This document shows positions 36,896 through 48,072 of a stretch of 64,000 nt of DNA, one piece after another. Position 1 is the first letter of the stretch; the number at the start of each line of letters is the position of its first letter. Position numbers and translations under genes: made by a program. Origin of the DNA: Coprinus comatus. Lineage: Eukaryota > Basidiomycota > Agaricomycetes > Agaricales > Agaricaceae. The stretch is taken from NCBI GenBank assembly GCA_034638255.1, contig JAWPGT010000071.1:53458-117457 (forward strand), in the 5' to 3' direction. The notes beneath the pieces were generated by a model. It made no database searches and was not told where the DNA came from. It worked only from the letters and a program-made list of their open reading frames with translations.

Positions 36896-38830
36896 TTAAA
36901 TAAAGGAAAAACTCTCAAAATCTAAAAAGCCTTCCTCGATTAACATCTTCCGAACCACGAGTACTTCCACAATCAATCTTGGTGGTGCTTTTCCATCAGC
37001 AGAAGATACATCGTTTGTGTTTTGAGAAAAATTGTTGATCCGGGTGGTAGGAGAAGCGAATAAATCTTTATCATCTTCATCTTCATCTTTAATATCAACA
37101 TCAACATCAACATCAACATCAACATCAACATCATCACCATTCTCATTGACTAAGACTCCAATTCCATGATTCCCGTTCTCCGAATCCGAAGTATAAGTAT
37201 GGGTGTGATTATAGTTATGGTTATGGTTATGGTTATGGTTGTTAGAAAGTCCGTTTGTGATGCTCTTGCTATCCTTGATAATCGCGTTGGTATCGAGACT
37301 TGCAGTAGCTTGGTCCATGATAGAGGTTGCTGTTTCGATTGTTGTTGTTGGTTGAGATTGAGATTGAGATTGAGATATGGATGTGGATATTGATGAACCA
37401 GTCATCAAATAAGTTTGTTCTACGTTAACATGAAGACTTTCTAGTTTTTCAACTAGATCATCTGCATTTTCTTGAACTTCGGAATGAGTTTGGGTAGGTG
37501 TAATATCGTCAAGTTCTAATGAATTTCCATTAGCCATTCCTATTCCTGATACTGTTGTTGATGTTGATGTTGTCATCGTCGTCGTTTGTTCGACAACTTC
37601 ACGAACGGCAAGTGTTAAAAGTGCTTGTTTACGTTCTTCCCTTTTCCTATCTCTTGCTTGACGCCTATTCAATGATTTATTGATAGATTTGTTGTTTGAA
37701 GGATGAGAAGATGAAGATTCCACGTCTCCGTCTACATCCCCGCCCCCTTCTTCATTCATCTGACCCATAGATAAAGATGAAGCCGTATCTTTTTTCTTCG
37801 TATGAGGATTATGATGGTGGTGATTGTATTTGACTTTTCCTCTCTTCGCCCCTTTCCCACCATCCAACCGCCCAGAAACAGAATGCTGATGACTAGATTG
37901 GATTTGAAGAAATCGTTTACTCATAGGACGAGGTTTGTAAACCGATGATATTTCAAGATCAACGGCATATTGAGGAGTTGGAGGTAACGTTTCAGTTTCC
38001 GAGATGTCAGCTACCTCAGCCGAATCAGATTCAGGGTCGGAATCCATAGTAAACAATGCCAAAGAATCAGATGAATCAACATTGTTGGCATTGGTGGTGG
38101 TTGATTGGGAGAGGATAGATGGTTTCTGTAAAACGACAGTCATCTCCATTTCATGATAATCTTCATTATCAAAGCCACCGTTGTCCTCTTCAGTTTCGGT
38201 ATTCGTGGTAGATGTTGATGTATATGATGTAGATGTCGATATCATTGAACTAGAGACTGCATCATCTTCATGAGATAATAATCCCTTTGCTCGTTTCTTT
38301 GCTCTTTTCCCTCGTGCATCTCCCCATGAATTCCAATTACCATGTGTTTTAGCATCTTCTTTATATTGAGCAGCGAGTTCGGCTGGGACCTCAATTTCCT
38401 TTACTACAATAACACTAGCACCAATCTCCCCAGCCATCATCTCCAATGTATCCAAACTCGATTCGAGTTCGGCTCTACCCAATCCGACAAGATCACCAGA
38501 GTCCGCCACTCCGAGTTCGTAGTAGGCTTGACCACCACCTTCAAGTAACCTCCATTTGAGTTGGGTTACAAGTCGGGCGAAGCGAGCTGGAGATGGATTG
38601 AGAAGTTGGAGTTTGTATTCGACGTTCCCATCGTCATTTTCGGGAACAAGTCGTGGGAGTAGGAGTGGCGATGCAAGTAGATTAATGGATGGAATGAAAA
38701 TGGAGCTTTGAATATCGTTGACGCTCAAGGAGCTGCTGAGTTTCGAGGGTGAAATGGAACGTGGGCTGGATATCAAGGAATCCCAAGGTGAAGGAACGCG
38801 TGGACTTTCGGATTCGTGCTCTCCAAACAT
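36896..38830 (-). CDS. GTPBP1/2 N-terminal-like protein lacking the GTPase domain (644 aa)
   Basis: A single-exon frame; ATG 38830 is the first good start. Residues about 60-160 (NVEYKLQLLNPSPARFARLV, TQLKWRLLEGGGQAYYELGV, GLGRAELESSLDTLEMMAGE, IGASVIVVKEIEVP) resemble the region that precedes the GTPase domain in GTPBP1/GTPBP2-type translational GTPases. The C-terminus PRLIVEVLVVRKMLIEEGFL resembles the segment directly before the G1 motif in that family, but the frame stops within ten residues and no GxxxxGKS follows. The middle is low-complexity: polar, acidic, with (DV)n at about 37090-37130, (HN)n, (SQ)n and basic blocks. It may be a stand-alone fungal homologue or a diverged gene that lost its G domain. 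The family call is by eye and moderate. Confidence 0.55.
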   Translation of the reverse strand: MFGEHESESPRVPSPWDSLISSPRSISPSKLSSSLSVNDIQSSIFIPSINLLASPLLLPRLVPENDDGNVEYKLQLLNPSPARFARLVTQLKWRLLEGGGQAYYELGVADSGDLVGLGRAELESSLDTLEMMAGEIGASVIVVKEIEVPAELAAQYKEDAKTHGNWNSWGDARGKRAKKRAKGLLSHEDDAVSSSMISTSTSYTSTSTTNTETEEDNGGFDNEDYHEMEMTVVLQKPSILSQSTTTNANNVDSSDSLALFTMDSDPESDSAEVADISETETLPPTPQYAVDLEISSVYKPRPMSKRFLQIQSSHQHSVSGRLDGGKGAKRGKVKYNHHHHNPHTKKKDTASSLSMGQMNEEGGGDVDGDVESSSSHPSNNKSINKSLNRRQARDRKREERKQALLTLAVREVVEQTTTMTTSTSTTVSGIGMANGNSLELDDITPTQTHSEVQENADDLVEKLESLHVNVEQTYLMTGSSISTSISQSQSQSQPTTTIETATSIMDQATASLDTNAIIKDSKSITNGLSNNHNHNHNHNYNHTHTYTSDSENGNHGIGVLVNENGDDVDVDVDVDVDVDIKDEDEDDKDLFASPTTRINNFSQNTNDVSSADGKAPPRLIVEVLVVRKMLIEEGFLDFESFSFI

Positions 38831-40778
38831 GACTCTGGATTGTGTTTGAAGACTGTTGTGAGTTGGAGTCTTGTGAATTTGCAATGCGTAGCGTTTCTTT
38901 GTGACGAAATCTTGTGATCACCGGTGGGTATGCGTGTCGGGCGGGTGTTATCTGAGTTGTGTGTCAAGTAGATATTCGAGGAATCATGTTGAAGACCACT
39001 GTGTGTGGGGGTTGTGCGGCACAAAAGATTTTCTATGCAGATTCCATGATGGTTTGAGGTTAAGAAGTAAACTCACACGTCCATTTGTACCCCGCACTAA
39101 AACATACCTGTGACTCATGCATCATTGATTCATATTTCTGAACAGCCACAATTTCCTTCTTTCAAACATGTTTTAAGATGAATATACCCATAGTTTCAAT
39201 CTTGTGGATGCTACAGAAAAGAACAGGATATATACCGAACAAATAGTGAGGGTAATGAAAATGATCAAAGAGAATAATACCAGGATGCTCCGACTCTGTT
39301 CAAGGTGCTGGATAATCTCTTCCAAGGAAGCACTCCAAGACACCCCAGTATCTATTTACAAATTATCAGTAGTGGCAGCTGCTAAAGTAAGTAAAAACTT
39401 ACATTTCTGCAAATAGCAGGTGCCACAACATTGTGGTGAAGAACTCCAAGAATGTAGGCCAAGAAAGCGAATTGAAGTGGAATGCCTTATGGAAAAATTC
39501 GATCCTCAGTGGATTTTTTGGTGTTGCATTAGTGTTTTATAAGATACTTACTAACATCGTGAGTCTCCTCTGTTCTTTATTAGATTGGTATTTACTATTC
39601 ATATTGGTCATATCAAAGGTTCAATTTGTCTCTAATGAACACTGATCGACCATACAGTCCCAAGTCCTGAGGCCACCCCTGCAAATACCACTCTGCTTCC
39701 CATACCTCTGGAGCTGTATATCCTTTGATCCTACAAGCATCCAGTAGTAGATAAGATATGTTGTCACTGATTTCCAAGGAGGCAGAGAGGAGAATCAAAT
39801 ACCAACATCTTTGCAATACCAAAGTGCAACTTTCCAGTACTGTGGAGTGTATCAAGAATGTTACAGCCCTTGCCTATATGTGACTAAAGATGTCATCCGA
39901 AGAATAAATAGACAAACCATGCTGATTTTATGCTTCCTTCCAGCCATAGAGCAGAGTATATGCACATCAACTAGACGAGAAATAATAAGAGCATTCTAAT
40001 CCTGTTCATTTTGGACCTACAGACTATGAGGGGTCAACTTCGCCAGTAAGCGCACTCTGAAAATTCGGCATAAGCTTTTGGGTAGTCATGTATGCGCCGA
40101 GTTACTAGAAATTTATGCTAGTTGCATGATGCAGAGTTAGAAACATATTTTGATGTACTCGGCCTGACGATTTGAAAATTGGAATCTCTAACGTATAGAG
40201 GCAAGGCCTGAGAGTCACTGCCGATATACTGGAGTGCAGTGTATGCAGAGGAACAATCCAAGAGCTTCTCACGTGGAACATTGATCAACACCAGAGCAAA
40301 GTTAGCATCGGTTAGGGATGCGCTGCATTTATCCATTCAGACTGGTCTACTATTCAGAGAGTACCTTTGTTTATAACAGAGCGATGTAGAAGAGAGTGCT
40401 ACGGAAGATACCGGAGAATGGCCGGGAAGATATGATTGAAGAAAGAGGAGTATATGCAACCGGAGGGAGGTTTTTATACCCAACACGTATGAAATTTATT
40501 AATAGTATTCAGCGACGTCACAGACCAACATCGGCAGCTCGGAATACAGTCAAGGTATGCAGCCCGGATAGTAAACCTACGCCCCTTGAGTCCCAGGAAT
40601 ATGGTGACACGAGTAATCCAAAATAACAGACATTGACAGAGATTGTGCTTCGAGTAAATGGGTAGGTGATGTACGACAAGTAGAAGCCAAACGTGTTCAA
40701 TTCAGGGACTGATCTGATCTGATCTCTCCTCCCCTCACGTACACCCTGCTTACACCTTTCATACCAAGTCAGCAAGCC
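38831..40778. other. Intergenic region with possible degenerate coding remnants
   Basis: About 1.9 kb between two genes. Minus-strand frames at 40118-40336 (NVPREKLLDCSSAYTALQYI) and 39613-39855 (KGYTAPEVWEAEWYLQGW) have a coding look but no recognisable family, and I could not join them. They may be fragments of a decayed gene. Confidence 0.3.
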
Positions 40779-41981
40779 ATGACCATAGACAGCCTACCAA
40801 ACGAGATCCTTTCTCACATCTTCAGAGATTGCCAAGATAGTGTGGAAGAGTGGATACAATGGGCAACATTCCGGACTATGAGCCGACTTGTATGTCAACA
40901 TTGGAATGAGGTCATTTTATCCAATCCACAATGCTGGTCATCACTAGAAATTCAGATCTCGGGCGGAGCCTCAGAAATCCCCCTCCCCATCATCGATCTC
41001 TGGTTGGAAAGGTCCTACAATGCCACCATCTTGGTCAACGAGCCCTCAGAGGAATATGATTCATGGGTAGCAATGACTGGGATTCCTCCTGGGCTACTCG
41101 AAGTCCTGTCCAAACATATCACTCGAATTCAGGATTTTCAATTATTCGTAACACATGAAACCATCCCCGAGTTTCTTTCACTCTCCTGGATCCAAGCAAC
41201 AAATCTCAAATCTTTTGCAATATGTCGACGAGATTTATTTTTTGAAATAGACATCAACTGGAATGATATCGACATTGGATGTATCACGCATGCTCCTGCC
41301 ATAACAAAGTTCGAAGACAACTTGAGTTTTCCATGGCCAAAATTCCTACCTTTCCTTCTCCACGAATCCCCTAATCCATTCCTTTCCAACCTCACTCACT
41401 TTACTTCCGCGCTCCACTGTACAAACATCCCAGATTCGATAGAGCTCTTACGTCGACTTCAATCAGCCCGTGTGATATCCCTCCTCCTGAAAAGTGATGA
41501 CGACGAGGAATCACTAGTACCTTCCATTCAATCCCAGCTTACTATGGATCATCATACCAATCTACATAATCTCGTCGAGCTTAAGCTGATACTAGACTTC
41601 GAGACAATGTCGGAGACATTATCAGAACTTGGTGGATACGAGATTCTACTTTCATTCATCTTCCCAAACCTCCGTATCCTAGATCTCCAGTTACTTGAAC
41701 CTTCAAGAGGATTCACATATTTTCAACGACACATTTCAACTGGTTTTCCGAAATTGGAAAACCTTTCAGTCATGGACATGAGCATTACTGCTCAACAAAC
41801 ATCTGAATTTCTTCCCTCTATCGCTTGGATATCGATCGTTAAGGTTGTCGCTCCGGATTTCACTCAGGAAGAAAAAGATGCAATAAAAGTGGTGTTAGAG
41901 AAATCTGGAACCCTTCAAAAGATATCTCCAGCTAAATATGATATACGTACTTACGGTATAACTATTATTGGTTGGCAATAG
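40779..41981 (+). CDS. F-box/LRR-like protein (400 aa)
   Basis: A single uninterrupted exon of 400 codons. It starts MTIDSLPNEILSHIFRDCQD, then WATFRTMSRLVCQHWNEVIL and NPQCWSSLEI, which is the F-box plus the following Trp-rich helix common to Agaricomycete F-box proteins. The rest is leucine-rich with LHNLVEL, GGYEILLSFIFPNLRIL and SGTLQKI, consistent with irregular LRRs that bind substrates. It likely acts as an SCF adaptor. Its C-terminal 160 residues are shared with the truncated fragment at 4707-5240, about 36 kb away on the opposite strand, and it is the intact member of the pair. The TATA region is not obvious. Confidence 0.8.
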   Translation: MTIDSLPNEILSHIFRDCQDSVEEWIQWATFRTMSRLVCQHWNEVILSNPQCWSSLEIQISGGASEIPLPIIDLWLERSYNATILVNEPSEEYDSWVAMTGIPPGLLEVLSKHITRIQDFQLFVTHETIPEFLSLSWIQATNLKSFAICRRDLFFEIDINWNDIDIGCITHAPAITKFEDNLSFPWPKFLPFLLHESPNPFLSNLTHFTSALHCTNIPDSIELLRRLQSARVISLLLKSDDDEESLVPSIQSQLTMDHHTNLHNLVELKLILDFETMSETLSELGGYEILLSFIFPNLRILDLQLLEPSRGFTYFQRHISTGFPKLENLSVMDMSITAQQTSEFLPSIAWISIVKVVAPDFTQEEKDAIKVVLEKSGTLQKISPAKYDIRTYGITIIGWQ

Positions 41982-42569
41982 CAGGAATTTAATGAGCCAT
42001 AATAGGAGACTTGTCTCCTCAGTGACTCGACGTTGAGACCATCTATATCTATATTAAGATACTAGGACAGATATCTTTCCGTTGTATACATTATGAATAT
42101 ACTAGAACTCGGATCTAATTGGTGTATGATATCTCTCGCGGTAGCAGTTGCGGGTCAATTCGTTAGTGATGTCAAGAGACAGACAACATCTGAGTGTTGG
42201 ATGTTTGTACGTGCAATATGTATCTCTCCACCCACTATTTTTACCTTTGATTCAGCACCCCATGTTTCTTTCTGGGTGTCTACTAGTTCAGTATGCAGTG
42301 CTCAGTACTCGATTTTGGTACGCCATGGTGTAGTGAAGTGGTGGTTGCTACCGGTGCCAATGTGATAGCTTCTATTGCACCCAGAACTTCATCAACATGA
42401 TCTCCATAGTGCGCGCGAACTCGGGATTCTTGGTCTTACTAGTACAACATATCAGCCGACATTTATGTGGCTAAACCAATAATGTCTCTCTCATAAAGCG
42501 TCAGATTCTCGGACATTTGCACGGAGTATATAAAGTGTGAAACGATTTCGTGCCTTAAACTCGGTAAAG
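41982..42569. other. Intergenic region upstream of the GH43 remnant
   Basis: No gene supported. A TATA-like TATATAAAG lies at about 42529-42537, some 35 bp before the GH43 remnant ATG, and may be the relic of its promoter. Confidence 0.4.
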
Positions 42570-45500
42570 ATGAAACTGCTTTCGTTCTCACTGTTACTCT
42601 CACTAGCTATCGTACAAGGTAAAAATGTTCAAGTTGGACCTGGTACAGTCACTGGAAATGTAGCAGCCCATGATCCAACTATATGTAAGGATAGTGCCGG
42701 GAAATGGTGTATGAGATTTCTTTGACGTGTCTTCAGGTGCCAATTCAAATCGTTTTTATGCTCTAGCTGCTGCTCCTGGTATTGATATCCGTACTTCTGC
42801 CGATAGGACCGCCTGGAGTTTAGTTGGTCGCGTATGGCCTAATGGCACATCTTGTACTGATACATATACTGGAACGTCTAATGGGCAGGCCACAATAGTA
42901 CTAGTGTTTCTCTTTTGACGTATAATCTTTCAGTAACCTCTGAGCACCAGAATGCATCTACAGTGGTAACCAATTCTGGGTATACAACGCAGCTTCCTCT
43001 CTGATATACTCCGGTACTTATTGTGAGACTTAGCTCTGGTACTCCACATCTAGCTTTGGTTCTCAGCGCGTGAGTTCTTTCTGGATTTCATTGATATAAC
43101 TGGCTGATCTCCTTTGGGCTACTACAGTCTGCCATCTTCTTCGCAAAGTCAAGTTCAGGTAGTCCTGGTATACATGGTCCAATAAAGGTGTAGTTACAAC
43201 AAGTTCTACATCAAATACTTTCAATGTGAGTTTATTTCACAAACTTTCTTACTATCTGTTCTAGTCTTCTCATTTCTTACTCCAACGACGCGGTAGGCTA
43301 TTGATCCCGAGTGAGTTAAAGTTTATCGGAAGCAATATACACCCGGTTTCTAACGTGTACCACTCGTTATAATCAATTAGCGTCTTCGTCGGTAAGTTCA
43401 AATATACTTCTCTCTCTTAGAATGAACATCCTGATGAAGTGAGTTAGAAAATAGAAACTGGTATATGAGTCATGACCCTCGGAAGTTTCTGGACCGGAAT
43501 CAAATTCCAAATGTTCGTGGTTCAATACTACCCCCCTCAATTTCATTCATGTCCCTCTAATATAAACTCATACTACTAGGCTTAACCGTGCTACCGGAAA
43601 GCCACCCTTAACAACAGTTGTATCCCTTGTTCAACGTACCGCCAATAGCGGCGCTATTGAAGCTAGCTCGATCTATAAAAGCGGTAGTTGTCGTTGCTTG
43701 TTCACCGGTTGGGGTAATTGTTGTCAAGGAACTTCGAGTACTTATAACATCCGTGTTGGACGTAGTACGCGGTCAGTCCAATTTACTAGTTGTTTTTTTG
43801 GTTTCTTCTTCTTTTTCTTTCATTCTAGCCTCCTTTTAATGATGCTTTGGGATATTCAGTCCAACTAGTGGATACATTGATAAGAATGGTGTAACTTTGA
43901 CTTCAGGTGGTGGTTCCTTGGTTTTGGGGACGAAGCAATGTGTGGGCATGAAACCAATATATATCCCATGACCAGATGAAGATTTTGAAGTCCCGATTGG
44001 GCAAATTTCGAAAATCATAGATGAAGGTGGGGAGGTGGATCTTGTAGTTGATTGGTTTGAAGGCCTCATTAAACTTGCGAAGGAAAGTAATCGAGAGTCT
44101 CGATTGTTATTACTTGAATGTTGTGCTTGACTCGGTAATTGTTTCCGCATGTAATCCATTACCTTGATGCCATCTAACTGAAGAGCAAGTGATAAGTGAA
44201 ACGACTGGGAAGAGAAAAGGGAGGAAAATAAAATAGCTGCAAAGGTTTGATCCAACTGATCTGGCAAAGAGACTGGAGTTCCATGGTACGAGGGGATAAT
44301 CTACCTTCAATGCACAAAAACACTATTCTATTAAAATACACCAAGTTATTACAGTATACAGACAGTTGCTCCTGATCTTTTCTACTCTATTTAGTAAAAT
44401 CCCTAAGACTAACAAGTTCCCGGTAGTATAGTTCTGATGCGGAAATCACCCGTTGAACATACTTGTCATCGAGTTCACGTGCGGCTTTATTTCCTTGGTT
44501 GAGCAGGTTCGGTGTATATTCACAATCATACGCAATCAAAATGGCGACATCAGAAAGTTCTTTTCCATACTCCACTTTCAATCTGTGGCTAAGGTTTTTC
44601 GCCGAAGTCTCGTTAAATTTAGTATCGTGTTGAATACCACACAATGTCAAAAATTTCCTTCGAGCATCTTCAAGAATTTGGCGTTGACAGATAAGTTCGA
44701 GAGTTTCCCAGCGCTGCGGAAAGCTAGAAGTAAGATTGATTGCGAAAAGAGAGTGTGCATACTTACCCATTCTAGGTCTTTATTAAGGTTGTCCAATTTT
44801 TTTTGCATACCTTCAAACTGTATCTCAGCCTCAACTGATCCTCTCTCCTGCTCAAAGCCCTGCGGGCTTTGGTTTCTCTCTTCCGATCAGCCCTCTCAGC
44901 CTCAACCGTCGCTTCAAGTCTTTTCAAATCAGCCCTCTCAGCCTCAACCGTTGCTTCAAGCCTTTTCCAATCAGCCCTGCGGGCTTTGGTTTCTCTTTTC
45001 CGATCAGCCCTCTCCTCGGAAAACATTTTCATCAACTTCGAGAACTGTTCATTGAGATCACCATGACCAAGACTATCCGGGACGCCTTTGGGACTAGGCT
45101 GATTGGGATGATCTGATGCTTGTTCAGAGGACTGATCATTATTGTTGAGACTGAGCTCATCAAAACGATTCGAGACCTGTTCAGTGGACTGGGACTGGTT
45201 CTTTTTCTTCTTTTTCTTCTTTTTCTTCTGAGGGGCATCTTGATGAGAAAAAAATGTCAGGATGAAATAGAGCGACATAGAAAGACAACTTTGAAGCACC
45301 TGGTTTCAGTCCGATTTGGGATTGGTGAACACGCTGGTTGTACTCACGCCGAAGGTGAGGAAGGATGACGATGTGTCTCACATCCGAAGGGAGTGCTTCA
45401 GCAAGCGTCTTCTCTTCAGATGCTGGAAGCGGAGCTAGGGAGTAAAATCGTTAAGACCTGGCATAAATAAACAAGAGAGTACCACTCACAAGGGTAGCAG

Positions 45501-46049
45501 TCATGCCCTCCATCGAACAATTTCTCGCTAGTGGCATCTTCTGGGGACAAGTCGAAGGTTTCGGCCAAGGATTGACAGGTTTGCTTTGTGCAGTCCGCGA
45601 CTACCTCGGAGTATATAGACTGAGGGGAGCAAATTTTAAAGGAGTCGAAATAGGCAAGGGAAGTTCTGACGAGGACCGAGTCTTCCGGCTCTGGCGGGTA
45701 CTCCTTGGTGGGAGACAACATCATTTGTCACACACCGTGACGAGGCAAAACATACAAAACGTCAAGAAAAATAATGATACGAAAATAACAAAAACCAGTC
45801 AAGTTGGTGTACTCACATCAATTAGCGAACACACATCAGTGCTGTTGATGATTGATGCATGACAGCTATGGTATGCATAGAGCACAAGTCAAAAACAGGC
45901 AAGTCCATCAAGTGGCGGATTGGATTTGGGGGGTCTCGTGATAGTATTAACTTGAACATTGTCTAACAATTTGTATCCCATAGGTTATTGGTCCAGGTGG
46001 TCAGGATGTATACACCAATGGTGATGGTGCCATTTTAATCTATCGGTAG
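42570..46049 (+). pseudogene. GH43 endo-arabinanase pseudogene, interrupted by an insertion
   Basis: A secretion signal (MKLLSFSLLLSLAIVQG) is followed by AAHDPTICKDSAGKW, the GH43 N-terminal block with the catalytic-base Asp. Then come APGIDIRTSADRTAWSLVGR, ECIYSGNQFWVYNAASS, SSFGSQ, SAIFFAKSSSG, AIDPE, GSFWTGIK, SLVQRTANSGAIEAS, YNIRVGRS and YIDKNGVTLTSGGGSLVLG up to about 43930. Blocks lie in several frames and are separated by stops, so the gene is dead. The next family block, VIGPGGQDVYTNGDGAILIY, appears only at about 45985-46045, some 2 kb further on. A family enzyme would cleave alpha-1,5-arabinan in plant cell walls. The intervening DNA carries another gene on the opposite strand. 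Confidence 0.8.
44387..45724 (-). CDS. Coiled-coil protein of unknown function inside the GH43 remnant
   Basis: From ATG 45724 (MMLSPTKEYPPEPEDSVL) exons reach CYPC near 45490, then APLPASEEKTLAEALPSDVR (about 45359-45435), a Lys-run exon with KKKKKKKKKNQSQSTEQ near 45220, continuing to about 44822, a tiny exon near 44780, and 44387-44717 ending SLRDFTK. Splice signals are normal. The fourth part is a long charged coiled coil with tandem 14-residue units such as RADLKRLEATVEAE (42-nt repeats around 44880-45010). The last exon is helical (RWETLELICQRQILEDARRK). I do not recognise a family. Because it has introns, it did not arrive as a processed copy. The frame is intact, so it may be expressed although it sits in a dead gene. 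Confidence 0.5.
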
Positions 46050-46553
46050 AGCATCTGGCACGAAGTCTTGAGAGATAAAATACATCCTACCAGTACCTGA
46101 CTACAAATCAACGAGCAAGATAAATTATCGTTTTGTCACATCACTTTGTTCCTCTTTTGATTCGGAAATTTAATACATTTGATAGATTATTATACTTCTT
46201 CTGGTCGCCGCGTAAGTGTGAAGTATCTTTTACATACAAATTGGTCATCCATTTCTTGTCGTTCTTCAGCTCGGCATAAATAGGCTCGATTTCTCTAGTG
46301 GATGGTCGGTAAGTGATATTACCTTCTCTTTTAGTTCGTGTTGAGACAAAATATCTAAACTCCTGTCTTTGAACTTGAAGGTCGTCGTTTGAACATACCT
46401 TTGAAATAGGATAGGGTTTATTTATATGTGTTATAGATACAGCATCATTGAGGATAGTAATGGCGCTTTTTCTTTTTAACTGTGACATGTGCAATAAATA
46501 CCCTATGCATGCATATATGGGCCAGCTGTGATTTGGGAGGACTGGCTTACACT

Positions 46554-46645
46554 GCATTAATGGGGTAGTGGTAACCTGGGTCGTTGCCATTCGAGTTTCT
46601 TTCGAGGAATTCGACCCGCCGGGGGTTCGATTCCCTCTTAATGCA
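46554..46645 (+). tRNA. tRNA-Gly(GCC) with 21-nt intron
   Basis: The same mature tRNA as at 36529: acceptor stem GCATTAA/TTAATGC, anticodon GCC at 46586-46588, T-arm GGGGG-TTCGATT-CCCTC. The intron is 21 nt (46590-46610), against 14 nt in the other copy, and differs in its 3' two thirds while the first bases TTCGAGT match. A T5 run near 46668 can terminate Pol III transcription. Confidence 0.92.
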
Positions 46646-48072
46646 TTCATAACTCGCAAACAGAATAAACTTTTTCTTAATCCCCATTTCCTTGATTTTT
46701 TATTCTTCTTCTTCTTCGTCCTTCATTTTAGATTTAATACTGGTTTGTGTTTTTTTGGTAGTACTCCGATCTTGTTAGTGACAAAGTCACCAAGATTAAA
46801 CATTTCAACCCCTTACGTTTATTTAAAGTGGGGATAAGGACTATGGACTATGATATGAGTAGTGCGTTTATTTGATATATTGAATTATCGTAGTACCACC
46901 CCTTGAGCTTGAACACATACTACATACGCATACATTGGTTATTCTCTACTACGTACTAGTGGATAATGTATAGAAAACTTGTTCATTGAGTGTAAGTTTT
47001 TCATTGTTCAAAGTGCTGAGTAACTGGGTACTATGATCACTTGTGCTTTGACTATTAAGTATCTACCTTAGGTATGTACAGTATTAATATATATACTGGT
47101 TTTCTTTTGTACTGGGAGGGTGGTAATTTAAGTTTCAAAGCTGAGTCTCAGGATCAACCCCTCAACCTCAACCTCAACCAATGACTTTGGAATTAAATTT
47201 AAATTTGAATGACTTTATTAGTTAGTAGTTTGAAGTGTACCGTGACTTGTAAGAGTTTTCTGTTTTCTGCCATAAGTTAGTATATATATATGATGTGTTT
47301 GTCACTTTGCATTTGGGCAAAAGAGTTATTTGAACACTCAATCTTTAAGGTCCAAGACGTCAAGTCCTTTATTTATTTTATATAAGTGTATGAGTAAGTA
47401 AGGAACGATGAACATGAACGATGAAACGATGAAACGAGAGTTTATCAAAACAAAACAAAAAAGAATGTAGAAAAAAGGAATGTATTCTATATAAATATAA
47501 ATGAACGTGATGTGATTCTTAAAAAAAAAAAAAAAGTCCAAAAAAACCAATTTTTGTAAAACGGAGCACCCAATTGCAACTCAACACCAACATCAACGCC
47601 AGATAAAAAAAAAAAGTAACACCCCGGGCCATCCCCCTATCCTCCAAGAAAAGAAAGAAAGAAAAAACCGATAAAAAACTGCAAGTACTACTAAATAGGT
47701 AACTATACTTCCTCTCTTCTTCAATACACATCAAGTATAGCTTCCCCTCCACCCAAACTACAAACGACAAAAGCGAAGATACGTTGAACAACCATGTTTA
47801 AACTTCAACCTTCAAGGTTTGTTGCAATAAGACAAATAGGGAAACATAACAAAAAAAAAGGGTCCACGGGAACCCCTTTCTAACATTTCTCCCACATCTT
47901 AACATAATCACTACCAAACAAAAAAAAACAACGATCAGTTTTCCAAGTTCCACATTATTCACGCTTCTCTTGTCCCTTCTCTCTCCTCTTTCTTCTAACT
48001 TTGAATGCAAATCGAACACACACATATATATATGTGCTCTCTCATCGACAATACAATGTAACGCGAGAAGAA
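46646..48072. other. Long AT-rich intergenic region
   Basis: No gene supported. It holds low-complexity A/T tracts (15-nt A run near 47521) and short frames without domains. It forms the 3' flank of the GH16 gene. Confidence 0.5.

Noticed and set aside
46141..46659. Minus-strand frame of 172 codons
   Set aside because: It runs through the tRNA-Gly gene at 46554-46645 and has no recognisable domain. The part below 46550 could be a relic, but nothing supports a gene.
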